Shown here one piece after another: positions 1 to 6,304 of a stretch of DNA of 7,515 bases. Each line of letters begins with the position of its first letter. Position 1 is the first letter of the stretch. The notes beneath the pieces are model-generated. The model worked only from the letters and a program-made list of their open reading frames with translations. It was not told where the DNA came from and did no database searches. The translations under genes and the position numbers were made by a program. The stretch spans positions 1 through 7,515 of the forward strand of contig CAYGSW010000273.1 of assembly GCA_964352535.1 (NCBI GenBank), written 5' to 3'. The stretch comes from Granulosicoccus sp964352535. Lineage in GTDB: Bacteria > Pseudomonadota > Gammaproteobacteria > Granulosicoccales > Granulosicoccaceae.

Positions 1-119
1 GTGAGGCACTACGCGAAAACGCTGATGTTAAAGAGTTCTATCTTGGAACCGGTGGTGAGGGGCGGCGCAGCTTCCGCGAAGTAAAGCATTACAAACGGCG
101 CAAGCGCTGGTTGGCTTAA
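1..119 (+). CDS. LivF-type branched-chain amino acid ABC transporter ATPase, C-terminal end
   Basis: Only the last 38 codons are present, read from base 3 to the TAA at 117-119; the 5' part lies outside the window. The peptide contains NADVKEFYLG, which matches the typical tail of LivF ATPases (pattern A-x-x-x-V-x-x-x-YLG), followed by a basic end, KHYKRRKRWLA. That basic extension is one I associate with LivF-like ATPases encoded beside AMP-forming CoA ligases. The ATPase would power a high-affinity importer for branched-chain amino acids or a related carboxylate or aromatic acid at the inner membrane. No Walker motifs are visible because the piece is too short. The next gene begins 62 bases downstream on the same strand with no terminator between, so the two probably share a transcript. 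Confidence 0.75.
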   Translation, partial: EALRENADVKEFYLGTGGEGRRSFREVKHYKRRKRWLA

Positions 120-181
120 GTATCAAGAACACAGTGCGCTACCATCGCACAATCCCATAACGTACAGGTGGATACGACGTC

Positions 182-1456
182 ATGACTGCATACTTTGACG
201 AATCCGAAACAGCCAGCCCATCGGATCGTGAAGCACGCCTGTTCGACGGCTTTGGTGCAACACTCAAAGACTGTGCGGCACATTGCCCTGGGCTAGCAGC
301 CCATCTTGAAGCGCATTCGCTAGAGGACGTCAATAGCCGTGCAGCACTGCAGAATTTGCCGGTGTTACGCAAGAGTGATTTGATGGCTGCTCAGCAGGCA
401 GCCCCTCCTTTTGGCGGTTTTGTGCGCGAATCAGCCTTGCAAGGTGGCAGGATTTTCATGTCTCCCGGGCCTGTATGGGAGCCGCAGGTAAGCGGCGCTG
501 ATCCGTGGATGGGAGCGAGAGCGCTGTTTGCTGCGGGTATCAGCCCCGGCGATCGTGTGCACAATGCGTTTTCGTATCACCTTACTCCGGGTGGATTCAT
601 CATTGATGAGGCCGCGCGTGCCATGGGCTGTATCGTGTTTCCAGCAGGGGTGGGCAATACTGAGTCGCAGGTGATGGCGCTGCGACAGACGCAAGCCAGT
701 GTGTATGTTGGCACTCCGGATTACCTGCAAATTCTGCTGGATCATGCCATCGCAGAAAAGCAGCCGCTTTCCGGCATCAAGCGCGCACTGGTCTCCGGCG
801 GTGCGTTATTCCCAGCCATGCGCGCACGATACGAGGAACAGGGAATCCATGTTCAGCAGTGCTATGCCACCGCTGATCTGGGTGTCATTGCCTACGAGAC
901 TGCCACTAACGGCCGGATCCATCCCGGCATGGTGGTTAATGAAGGGATTATTGTTGAGATTCTGGTACCTGGCACTGACACTCCGGTGGCACCGGGTGAG
1001 GTGGGGGAAATTGTCGTCACACGTCTGCACAGGGATTACCCTCTGGTACGTTTTGGCACGGGTGATCTGTCAAAGCAGATTGATGAGCCCAGTCCATGTG
1101 GCAGAACCAATCGACGACTGGCCGGATGGATGGGGCGGGCCGATCAGCGTGTTAAGGTCAAGGGCATGTTTGTTGATCCGGTGCAATTGGGCGCATTACG
1201 CCAGCGCCACCCTGAAGTTGCACGGTGGCGGGTAGTTATCACACGCGAGGATGACCGGGATGTGATGTCTCTGCGGCTGACACTGACTGAAGCGGCTACG
1301 GGTAGCGCATTGCCCACAGCATCCGAGCACGCTACCTGGCTGGATACGGTCAGCCAGACGCTCAAGCAGGCAACGGGCCTGAATGGCATGGTGAGTGTCG
1401 TTGACAGTCTGCCTGATGATGGCATTGTGGTGGAGGATCAGCGAAGCTACGACTAA
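182..1456 (+). CDS. PaaK-like AMP-binding CoA ligase family protein with divergent active site
   Basis: A 424-residue protein of phenylacetate-CoA ligase (PaaK) size. Family landmarks include the aromatic-rich stretch VHNAFSYHLTPGG (about 127-138), YATADLGVIAYET (228-240), the adenylate-binding FGTGDLS (291-297) and the hinge region GWMGRADQRVKVKGMF (315-330). Two key sites differ. The P-loop, normally SSGTTGKP-like, reads SPGPVWEP (94-101), and the C-terminal position where the adenylation lysine is expected reads DDGIVVEDQR (412-421), with isoleucine 415 in place of lysine. The family activates aryl or acyl acids to CoA thioesters; the substrate here is unknown. The ATG at 182 is supported by a CAGGTGG ribosome site at 165-171. 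The gene sits behind a LivF-type transporter ATPase, suggesting uptake coupled to activation of the imported acid. Family assignment is firm, catalytic competence is not. Confidence 0.8.
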   Translation: MTAYFDESETASPSDREARLFDGFGATLKDCAAHCPGLAAHLEAHSLEDVNSRAALQNLPVLRKSDLMAAQQAAPPFGGFVRESALQGGRIFMSPGPVWEPQVSGADPWMGARALFAAGISPGDRVHNAFSYHLTPGGFIIDEAARAMGCIVFPAGVGNTESQVMALRQTQASVYVGTPDYLQILLDHAIAEKQPLSGIKRALVSGGALFPAMRARYEEQGIHVQQCYATADLGVIAYETATNGRIHPGMVVNEGIIVEILVPGTDTPVAPGEVGEIVVTRLHRDYPLVRFGTGDLSKQIDEPSPCGRTNRRLAGWMGRADQRVKVKGMFVDPVQLGALRQRHPEVARWRVVITREDDRDVMSLRLTLTEAATGSALPTASEHATWLDTVSQTLKQATGLNGMVSVVDSLPDDGIVVEDQRSYD

Positions 1457-1654
1457 TCAGAGCAATTTCAGGCCAGTTACAGCCTAATCACAGACTCGCC
1501 CCGGCTTAGGCCAGTACAGGCTTTTGATCGAGATGTGCAGGGCTGGAAAGCAGCTGAAGGAGCTTGCCTTGCAGAAACATATCGGCGTGTTTGACGTCTC
1601 AGCCCTGTATCATGCAGTTCCACAGCGCCAGTGCCAGGTTTTATTCATCATCAG
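1457..1654. other. Non-coding leader upstream of the thioesterase gene
   Basis: Nearly 200 bases without a convincing gene. An open frame from 1524 runs into the thioesterase gene in another frame, but its translation resembles no family I know and it lacks a good ribosome site. TTGACG at 1591-1596 resembles a -35 element, but no acceptable -10 lies 16-18 bases downstream. The stretch holds a separated inverted repeat (listed on its own). I see no T-tract terminator after the ligase stop at 1454-1456. Confidence 0.5.
1538..1607. repeat. Separated inverted repeat (8 bp arms) in thioesterase leader
   Basis: CAGGGCTG at 1538-1545 is the exact reverse complement of CAGCCCTG at 1600-1607, with 54 bases between the arms. 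G-T wobble and one further A-T pair would lengthen the stem slightly on both sides. It could close a structured 5' leader ahead of the thioesterase gene. There is no T-run after it, so it is not a standard terminator. An 8-base match at this distance could be chance. Confidence 0.3.
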
Positions 1655-2077
1655 ATGGACATCGACAGACTCTCTACACCCGCATCTCTTCGCACCATTG
1701 CGATGCCGTCGGATACCAACCCTAACGGGGATATATTCGGAGGATGGATACTGTCGCAAATGGACCTTGCCGGAGGTACACACGCCTTTTTCGAAGCGCA
1801 GGGTCGGGTCGCGACGGTCGCTGTGACGGGTATGAAATTTCATAAGCCGGTCAACGTGGGCGATGAGGTGAGCTGTTACTGCGTTACTGAGCGGATTGGT
1901 CGAACATCGATCACTGTCCGGGTCGAAACCTGGGTTCGGCGCAGGCGGTTGACGGCAGAAGAGCAGGTAACAGAAGGGCTGTTTACCTTTGTTGCCATTG
2001 ATGCCGACGGGTTGCCCCGTCCAGTCAGACAACCTGCAGCTGGCGCTGCCCCGGATCCCTCTGCTCCAGACCAATAG
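1655..2077 (+). CDS. yciA: YciA-type hotdog acyl-CoA thioesterase
   Basis: A 140-residue single-hotdog protein with close resemblance to E. coli YciA: LRTIAMPSDTNPNGDIFGGWILSQMD (residues 12-37) holds the family signature, with the probable catalytic aspartate at 37 followed by LAGG. VAVTGMKFHKPVNVGDEV lies further on and the fold ends in a LFTFVAIDADGLPR strand. The enzyme hydrolyses acyl-CoA to free acid and CoA in the cytoplasm and is usually oligomeric. The ATG at 1655 gives the normal family length and start; an in-frame GTG at 1631 would add eight residues of no family similarity, and neither has a strong ribosome site. The last 15 residues (Ala/Pro-rich) form a low-complexity tail. An acetoacetyl-CoA synthetase gene follows 45 bases downstream, so the pair may balance short-chain acyl-CoA pools. 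Confidence 0.88.
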   Translation: MDIDRLSTPASLRTIAMPSDTNPNGDIFGGWILSQMDLAGGTHAFFEAQGRVATVAVTGMKFHKPVNVGDEVSCYCVTERIGRTSITVRVETWVRRRRLTAEEQVTEGLFTFVAIDADGLPRPVRQPAAGAAPDPSAPDQ

Positions 2078-2122
2078 CTTCACAAACACTCCATTTTTTG
2101 CATTTAGACAGGTACGCACCCC

Positions 2123-4099
2123 ATGACAAGCGATCAGCTGCTCTGGACACCCAGCGCCCAACGCAAGGCTGACACTCAAGTTGAGCAATTCAGGCATAAG
2201 GTCAATCAACACTACGGCCTGCAAATAGCTGACTACGGGCAGTTACATGAATGGTCAGTTTCTCATCTTGATGATTTCTGGAACGAGCTATGGGATTTCG
2301 CTGGCATCATTGCTTCAGAACGCGGATCAGTTGTACTGGAAAACCCACAGGCCATGCCCGGTGCAAAATGGTTTCCACAGGCAAGACTGAACTATGCCGA
2401 AAATCTTCTTCGCTGCAGGGACAAGACTGATGCGCTTGTGTTCAAGGGTGAACAAGGCGCACTGAGATCGATGTCACATGAGCTGCTCTACGCGCAGGTC
2501 AGGGCAGTTGCCAAAGCCCTGCAAGCCCTTGGGGTTGTGGCAGGTGATCGTGTGGCAGGGTTTATGCCGAATATTCCTGAAACCCTGGTTGCCATGCTCG
2601 CTACAACCAGTCTTGGTGCGGTCTGGTCATCGTGTTCGCCAGATTTTGGTATCAACGGGGTACGTGATCGATTCGGTCAGATAGAACCCAAGGTGCTGTT
2701 CACGGCAGACGGTTACCGTTATGCCGGTAAAGAGCACGATTCCCTCGCTGTGGTGTCTGAACTGGTGCAATCGCTACCTTCATTAAAGGCTGTGGTTGTG
2801 GTGGAGTTCATCGATTCGCGAGCTGATCTGACGGGCAATGCCAGTTCATTGCGAGTCAACTTTCAGCAATGGCTGGACGACGACGTATCAGCTGCGGACG
2901 AGCCCATAGTGTTTGAGCAGTTGCCTTTTGATCATCCGCTTTACATCATGTTCAGTTCCGGTACCACGGGCAAACCCAAGTGTATCGTGCACAGTGCTGG
3001 CGGCACCTTGCTGCAGCAAGTCAAGGAACATCTGTTCCATGTTGATGTGCATCCGGGCGATAAGCTGTTCTTCTTTACCACGTGTGGATGGATGATGTGG
3101 AACTGGCTGGTGACAGCGCTGGCCTCAAGGGCCACTTTGCTGCTATACGACGGGTCACCGTTTCATCCCGATGGTAACGTCTTGTTCGATTTTGCCAGTG
3201 AGACCGGAATGACGCAGTTCGGCACATCTGCCAAGTTCATTGATGCCTGTAACAAGGCAGGCCTGTCCCCCAGGAACACGCACGCTCTGCCGAACCTGCG
3301 CAGTGTGCTGTCAACCGGCTCACCGCTGGTTCCCGAGAGTTTCGACTATGTGTACAACCACATTGCAGAAGATGTGTGCCTGTCATCAATGTCGGGTGGG
3401 ACTGACATCATGTCCTGTTTTGTTCTGGGAAACCCTGCGGGCCCTGTTTATCGTGGTGAGCTGCAATGCAAGGGGCTGGCTATGGATGTGCAGGTTTACT
3501 CTGATGATGGCAAATCCCTGCCAGTGGGTGAGAAAGGTGAGCTTGTCTGTGTTCAGCCATTTCCGAGCATGCCAACCGGTTTTTTTGGTGATGACGACGG
3601 TAGCCGATACCATTCGGCCTACTTTGACAAGTTTGACAACATCTGGTGTCACGGCGACTACGTGGCAAACACGGAACACGGAGGACAGGTGATATTCGGT
3701 CGTTCCGATGCTGTGCTTAATCCAGGTGGAGTGCGTATTGGCACCGCTGAGATATACCGGCAGGTAGAGTCATTTGACGACGTGGTGGAATCACTGGTGA
3801 TCGGTCAGCAATGGGCGGGTGATGTCAGAGTGGTGCTGTTTGTCCGATTGCGCGATGGGCTGACACTGGATGATGAATTCAGAACACGCATTGCAAGGCA
3901 TGTACGTGCACAGACCACTCCCAGACATGTGCCGGCGCGCATCATTCAGGTTGACGATATTCCTCGTACACGCAGCGGTAAGATTGTAGAGCTGGCTGTC
4001 CGGAAAGTGGTGCACGGCGATAGTGTCGATAACATCGAAGCACTGGCAAACCCTGAGGCCCTGAAACTGTTCGAGGGGTTGCCAGAGTTGCAGTCATGA
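2123..4099 (+). CDS. aacS: Acetoacetyl-CoA synthetase (acetoacetate-CoA ligase)
   Basis: A 658-residue AMP-forming ligase that converts acetoacetate, ATP and CoA to acetoacetyl-CoA, AMP and pyrophosphate (EC 6.2.1.16). The length and the N-terminal region, including FWNELWDFAGI and PGAKWFPQARLNYAENLL, are typical of AacS rather than of acetyl-CoA synthetase. Adenylation motifs are intact: P-loop FSSGTTGKPK (277-286), SMSGGTDI (422-429), WCHGDY (508-513), hinge and C-domain entry GRSD (526-529) with NPGGVRIGTAEIY, and the catalytic lysine K620 in PRTRSGKI. In many bacteria this lysine can be acetylated to switch off related enzymes. Role: acetoacetate use from ketone bodies, PHB turnover or amino acid breakdown. 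The ATG at 2123 is preceded by ACAGG at 2108-2112. It overlaps the next gene by four bases, ATGA, indicating translational coupling. Confidence 0.96.
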   Translation: MTSDQLLWTPSAQRKADTQVEQFRHKVNQHYGLQIADYGQLHEWSVSHLDDFWNELWDFAGIIASERGSVVLENPQAMPGAKWFPQARLNYAENLLRCRDKTDALVFKGEQGALRSMSHELLYAQVRAVAKALQALGVVAGDRVAGFMPNIPETLVAMLATTSLGAVWSSCSPDFGINGVRDRFGQIEPKVLFTADGYRYAGKEHDSLAVVSELVQSLPSLKAVVVVEFIDSRADLTGNASSLRVNFQQWLDDDVSAADEPIVFEQLPFDHPLYIMFSSGTTGKPKCIVHSAGGTLLQQVKEHLFHVDVHPGDKLFFFTTCGWMMWNWLVTALASRATLLLYDGSPFHPDGNVLFDFASETGMTQFGTSAKFIDACNKAGLSPRNTHALPNLRSVLSTGSPLVPESFDYVYNHIAEDVCLSSMSGGTDIMSCFVLGNPAGPVYRGELQCKGLAMDVQVYSDDGKSLPVGEKGELVCVQPFPSMPTGFFGDDDGSRYHSAYFDKFDNIWCHGDYVANTEHGGQVIFGRSDAVLNPGGVRIGTAEIYRQVESFDDVVESLVIGQQWAGDVRVVLFVRLRDGLTLDDEFRTRIARHVRAQTTPRHVPARIIQVDDIPRTRSGKIVELAVRKVVHGDSVDNIEALANPEALKLFEGLPELQS

Positions 4100-4659
4100 A
4101 TACCCAGCGAACATCACTTCGCAGTATCGTCGAGGCTATCTCGGCACAGTCACTGCCACCTGTACAGGCCTGGCATCCCGAGAAAACGCGCGATGTCGAT
4201 ATCCGCATCATGCGTAACGGTGACTGGCTCTATCAGGGCTCTCGCATAGAACGTCCGCGCATGGTGAAACTGTTTTCAACGGTCTTGCGTGTGGACGACG
4301 ATGGCGACACCTACCTTGTCACTCCTCAGGAACGTCTGCGCATTGTTGTTGAGGATGCGCCGTTTACTGCGGTTCTGGTGGAAAGGCATGGAGCCCCGCT
4401 TGCACCAACCCTGGTGTTTACCACGAATGTGGGAGACCAGGTAATTGCCGATGCCGATCATCCGATACAGGTCGAGTATGCCCAAGCTGATGGAGAGCCT
4501 GCACCCTATGTTCAGGTGCGCGACAGATTGCGAGCCTTGATCAGTCGATCAGTTTTCTATCAGTTGGCCGACTGGTCTGAAGAGCGTGACGGTGTGCTTG
4601 GCGTTGAGTCCAGCGGCCAATTCATGGTTTTGTCTGAGATGGATATAGTGAATGAGTAG
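4096..4659 (+). CDS. DUF1285 family protein
   Basis: A 187-residue protein that I recognise as DUF1285, a conserved proteobacterial family without an assigned biochemical role. Diagnostic stretches are WHPEKTRDVDIRI (26-38), NGDWLYQGSRIERPRMVKLFSTVL (41-64) and YLVTPQERLRIVVEDAPF (73-90), with a conserved end region RDRLRALISRSVFYQLADW (142-160). There is no signal peptide and no membrane segment, so it is probably cytoplasmic. Its start overlaps the aacS stop in an ATGA junction, and its own stop lies eight bases inside ccmA, so its translation is tied to both neighbours. I know of no established link between DUF1285 and either acetoacetate metabolism or cytochrome c maturation. Confidence 0.85.
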   Translation: MNTQRTSLRSIVEAISAQSLPPVQAWHPEKTRDVDIRIMRNGDWLYQGSRIERPRMVKLFSTVLRVDDDGDTYLVTPQERLRIVVEDAPFTAVLVERHGAPLAPTLVFTTNVGDQVIADADHPIQVEYAQADGEPAPYVQVRDRLRALISRSVFYQLADWSEERDGVLGVESSGQFMVLSEMDIVNE

Positions 4660-5296
4660 CGATCTGCCCATGTTGCTGGAGGCGCGAGACATCACTATCT
4701 GGCGCGGCGACAACCTGCTGATGGATGAGATTAATGTCAGTGTCCGTGCCGGCAGTATCATCCAGATTCAGGGTACGAATGGCAGTGGCAAGACGACGCT
4801 ACTTCGCGCCCTCATTGGACTGGCAGAATTCGATGAAGGTGAGATCTTCTGGTGCGGCCAACCTTTTTTGAAGGTGCGTGATGCGCTGTATGCCGATTTA
4901 CTCTATCTGGGGCACAAGCCCGGCATCAGTCCAGGGCTTACGCCGCTTGAAAACATCAAGGCACTGTGCCCGGAGCTGGGTGCCGATTGTCGCGATGAAG
5001 TGGTTGCCGTGTTGGCAGAGTTGTCGATCGCCGATCGTATCGATTTGCCCAGTGCAGCGCTCTCCGCAGGCCAGAAGCGGCGGATAGCACTTGCCAGATT
5101 GCGACTGCAATCCGCACGATTATGGGTGCTCGATGAACCGTTGACATCGCTCGATAGCAACGGATACAACTGGGTGCGTGACGAGATCAGGGATCACGTC
5201 GCGCGCTGCGGCGCCGTGGTTTTCACAACGCATCAGGCCCTGTCCTTCGGGCCATTGCCTGTGGATTCCATTGTGCTGGGTGGTGAGCTTCCATGA
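4652..5296 (+). CDS. ccmA: Heme exporter ATP-binding protein CcmA
   Basis: A 214-residue ABC ATPase of CcmA length. It has Walker A GTNGSGKTT (41-49), the Ccm-typical Q-loop-side stretch LGHKPGISPGLTPLENI (86-102), signature LSAGQ (137-141) followed by KRRIALARL, Walker B RLWVLDEP (156-163) with catalytic E162, D-loop SLD (166-168) and the H-loop histidine H194 in TTHQ. In System I cytochrome c maturation, CcmA with CcmB forms the ABC module that uses ATP hydrolysis to release heme-loaded CcmE from CcmC and CcmD at the inner membrane. The ATG at 4652 overlaps the DUF1285 gene by eight bases; the ribosome site is weak, so translation likely depends on reading through from upstream. It joins ccmB through an ATGA overlap. 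Confidence 0.96.
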   Translation: MSSDLPMLLEARDITIWRGDNLLMDEINVSVRAGSIIQIQGTNGSGKTTLLRALIGLAEFDEGEIFWCGQPFLKVRDALYADLLYLGHKPGISPGLTPLENIKALCPELGADCRDEVVAVLAELSIADRIDLPSAALSAGQKRRIALARLRLQSARLWVLDEPLTSLDSNGYNWVRDEIRDHVARCGAVVFTTHQALSFGPLPVDSIVLGGELP

Positions 5297-6012
5297 GTGC
5301 AGTCGTCCGTATAGCCTCGAGAACTGAAGTGGGTCTTTTTGCGCTGTTTGCACAGGTCTACAAGCGCGATCTGACAATGACGGTTCGTTCGGCGGGCCAG
5401 TGGCTCAATACGTTACTTTTTTTCGTTATCGTGGTGTCGCTGTTTCCCCTGGGGATCGGGCCCGGACCACAAACGCTGGCAACCATTGCGCCTGGTATTG
5501 TCTGGGTGAGTGCGTTGTTATCCATGATGCTGTCTCTGGATTCGCTGTTTGCGAACGATTTTCGTGATGGCACGCTGGAACAGTTTGTTGTTAGCGGGCA
5601 GCCTCTGAGCGTCATTGTCATCGCGAAAGTGCTAGCGCACTGGACGACAGGAGGCCTGCCGCTGGTGGTGCTTTCACCGTTGCTCGGACTGGTCATGCAG
5701 CTGCCGGAGGCTGCCTATGGCACCCTGCTGCTCAGCTTGTCCATCGGCACATTAGCCTTGAGTTTTATCGGAGGAATTGGTGCAGCGTTGATTGTCAGTG
5801 TGAACCAAGGTGGGGTTTTGCTGTCATTGTTGGTATTGCCGCTGACCGTACCTGTGCTGATATTTGGTAGTGGTGCGGTGTCCTCGGCGGGCCTGGGTTT
5901 GACGACATCCATGCAGGTATCCGTTTTGGCAGCCATTCTCGCCTTGTCAGCCTCGTTAGCACCTCTGGCAATGGCCGGAGCGTTAAGGGTAGGGGTTGCT
6001 GCGGGTCGTTAG
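5293..6012 (+). CDS. ccmB: Heme exporter permease CcmB
   Basis: A 239-residue hydrophobic protein, slightly longer than E. coli CcmB (about 220). I see six membrane segments, at roughly residues 38-56, 62-84, 104-134, 144-168, 173-194 and 207-232. The cytoplasmic loop after the second carries the CcmB hallmark NDFRDGTLEQ (88-97), thought to contact the ATPase. It is the membrane partner of CcmA in the CcmABCD complex. Its ATG lies within the ccmA stop region (ATGA, 5293-5296) with GGTGAG at 5282-5287 as ribosome site. Unusually for a ccm operon, the next gene, ccmC, does not follow directly but lies 292 bases downstream. Confidence 0.95.
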   Translation: MSAVVRIASRTEVGLFALFAQVYKRDLTMTVRSAGQWLNTLLFFVIVVSLFPLGIGPGPQTLATIAPGIVWVSALLSMMLSLDSLFANDFRDGTLEQFVVSGQPLSVIVIAKVLAHWTTGGLPLVVLSPLLGLVMQLPEAAYGTLLLSLSIGTLALSFIGGIGAALIVSVNQGGVLLSLLVLPLTVPVLIFGSGAVSSAGLGLTTSMQVSVLAAILALSASLAPLAMAGALRVGVAAGR

Positions 6013-6120
6013 GGCGCATTTGCGGCAGGGCGTTACTTTTTAAAAATGTGACATTCGTTTGAGCAGATCGGACGGTGTGGCTGCAGCCTGCAAGCGTGTA
6101 TGAATGCGTCTCGATCGGCG

Positions 6121-6130
6121 GTGTCGACAC
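6121..6130. repeat. 10-base perfect palindrome
   Basis: GTGTCGACAC is its own reverse complement. It lies about 30 bases upstream of the FNR-type box and could be a half of a regulator site, but it matches no regulator consensus that I can name with confidence and may be chance. Confidence 0.25.
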
Positions 6131-6158
6131 GCATGCCGGTGCCTTGCTGCAACACGTA

Positions 6159-6172
6159 TTGATCCGCATCAA
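6159..6172. promoter_or_regulatory. FNR/ANR/DNR-type binding site
   Basis: TTGATCCGCATCAA matches the FNR-family consensus TTGAT-N4-ATCAA at all ten fixed positions. FNR (ANR in many gammaproteobacteria) binds this box with its oxygen-labile iron-sulfur cluster when oxygen is low; DNR-type NO sensors use nearly the same site. It is centred at 6165.5 in the gap before ccmC on the same strand direction as the gene. Anaerobic control of cytochrome c maturation genes by FNR is established for the E. coli nap-ccm operon, so the position makes functional sense. Binding and direction of control are inferred. Confidence 0.8.
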
Positions 6173-6185
6173 TTTCTTTGTAAAT

Positions 6186-6207
6186 CCGTAGGATACATGC
6201 ACTAAAA
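6186..6207 (+). promoter_or_regulatory. Putative FNR-dependent promoter of ccmC, core region
   Basis: At a class II FNR promoter the box is centred near -41.5, which places transcription start near 6204-6207 and the -10 element around 6192-6200. The sequence there, TAGGATACATG, offers only weak -10 matches (TAGGAT or TACATG), acceptable for an activator-dependent promoter but not conclusive. The leader to the ccmC start would be about 100 bases. A better -10-like hexamer, TAGAAT at 6268-6273, lacks a -35 at proper spacing and lies too far from the box for a standard class II arrangement. Confidence 0.4.
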
Positions 6208-6225
6208 CCTTATGGTTATAAGGTT
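6206..6225 (+). repeat. Perfect 8-bp stem-loop at the presumed 5' end of the ccmC transcript
   Basis: AACCTTAT (6206-6213) and ATAAGGTT (6218-6225) are exact reverse complements around a GGTT loop. In DNA this could be a dyad operator; in RNA, a short hairpin. If the FNR-type promoter starts near 6204-6207, the hairpin would form the very 5' end of the mRNA, where such structures can protect transcripts from decay. No T-run follows, so it is not a terminator. Confidence 0.5.
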
Positions 6226-6232
6226 CCATAAG
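6209..6232 (+). repeat. Overlapping alternative inverted repeat
   Basis: CTTATGG (6209-6215) is the exact reverse complement of CCATAAG (6226-6232). Its left arm shares bases with the left arm of the stem-loop at 6206-6225, so the two pairings exclude each other. The larger 10-base loop and lower pairing count make it the weaker alternative. It may reflect a switchable leader, overlapping operators, or simple sequence similarity between repeats. Confidence 0.35.
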
Positions 6233-6304
6233 CGAGTCCAGACAAACGCATGACGCGTAAATCGGTCTAGAATAGTCAGTTAAACAGATAGAGACATCAG
6301 TCAA

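Larger units (their letters stand above)
6013..6304. other. Regulatory gap between ccmB and ccmC
   Basis: These 292 bases hold no gene that I can support. The first half is mixed in composition and contains small palindromes (TTTTTAAAAA at 6037-6046, AATGTGACATT at 6045-6055, GTGTCGACAC at 6121-6130). The second half is AT-richer, as expected for a promoter region, with a perfect FNR-type box and a stem-loop. I see no GC stem followed by a T-run, so no intrinsic terminator closes the aacS-ccmB transcript, and read-through into ccmC remains possible. Confidence 0.7.

Noticed and set aside
699..1235. Forward open frame of 178 codons inside the PaaK-like ligase
   Set aside because: Wholly inside a conserved gene in another frame; Trp/Ser/Arg-rich product typical of a shadow frame.
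1523..1537. TTGAT at about 1524 as a second FNR-type box
   Set aside because: Only the left half matches; the right half reads ATGTG instead of ATCAA.
1631..1654. GTG at 1631 as the thioesterase start
   Set aside because: It adds eight residues without family similarity and has no better ribosome site than ATG 1655, which gives the usual family N-terminus.
1524..1826. Forward open frame of 100 codons starting in the leader before the thioesterase
   Set aside because: More than half overlaps the thioesterase in another frame, there is no good ribosome site and no family resemblance.
1610..2224. Reverse-strand open frame of 204 codons opposite the thioesterase and the start of aacS
   Set aside because: Antisense to a clear YciA-type gene, with low-plausibility composition and no known family.
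6013..6046. Possible intrinsic terminator after ccmB (T-run at 6037-6041)
   Set aside because: The only stem before it is CGCA/TGCG with a two-base loop, too short and not adjacent to the T-run.
6268..6273. TAGAAT as the main ccmC -10 element
   Set aside because: Good hexamer match, but no -35 at 16-18 bases and its distance from the FNR-type box does not fit standard activation geometry; kept only as an alternative.
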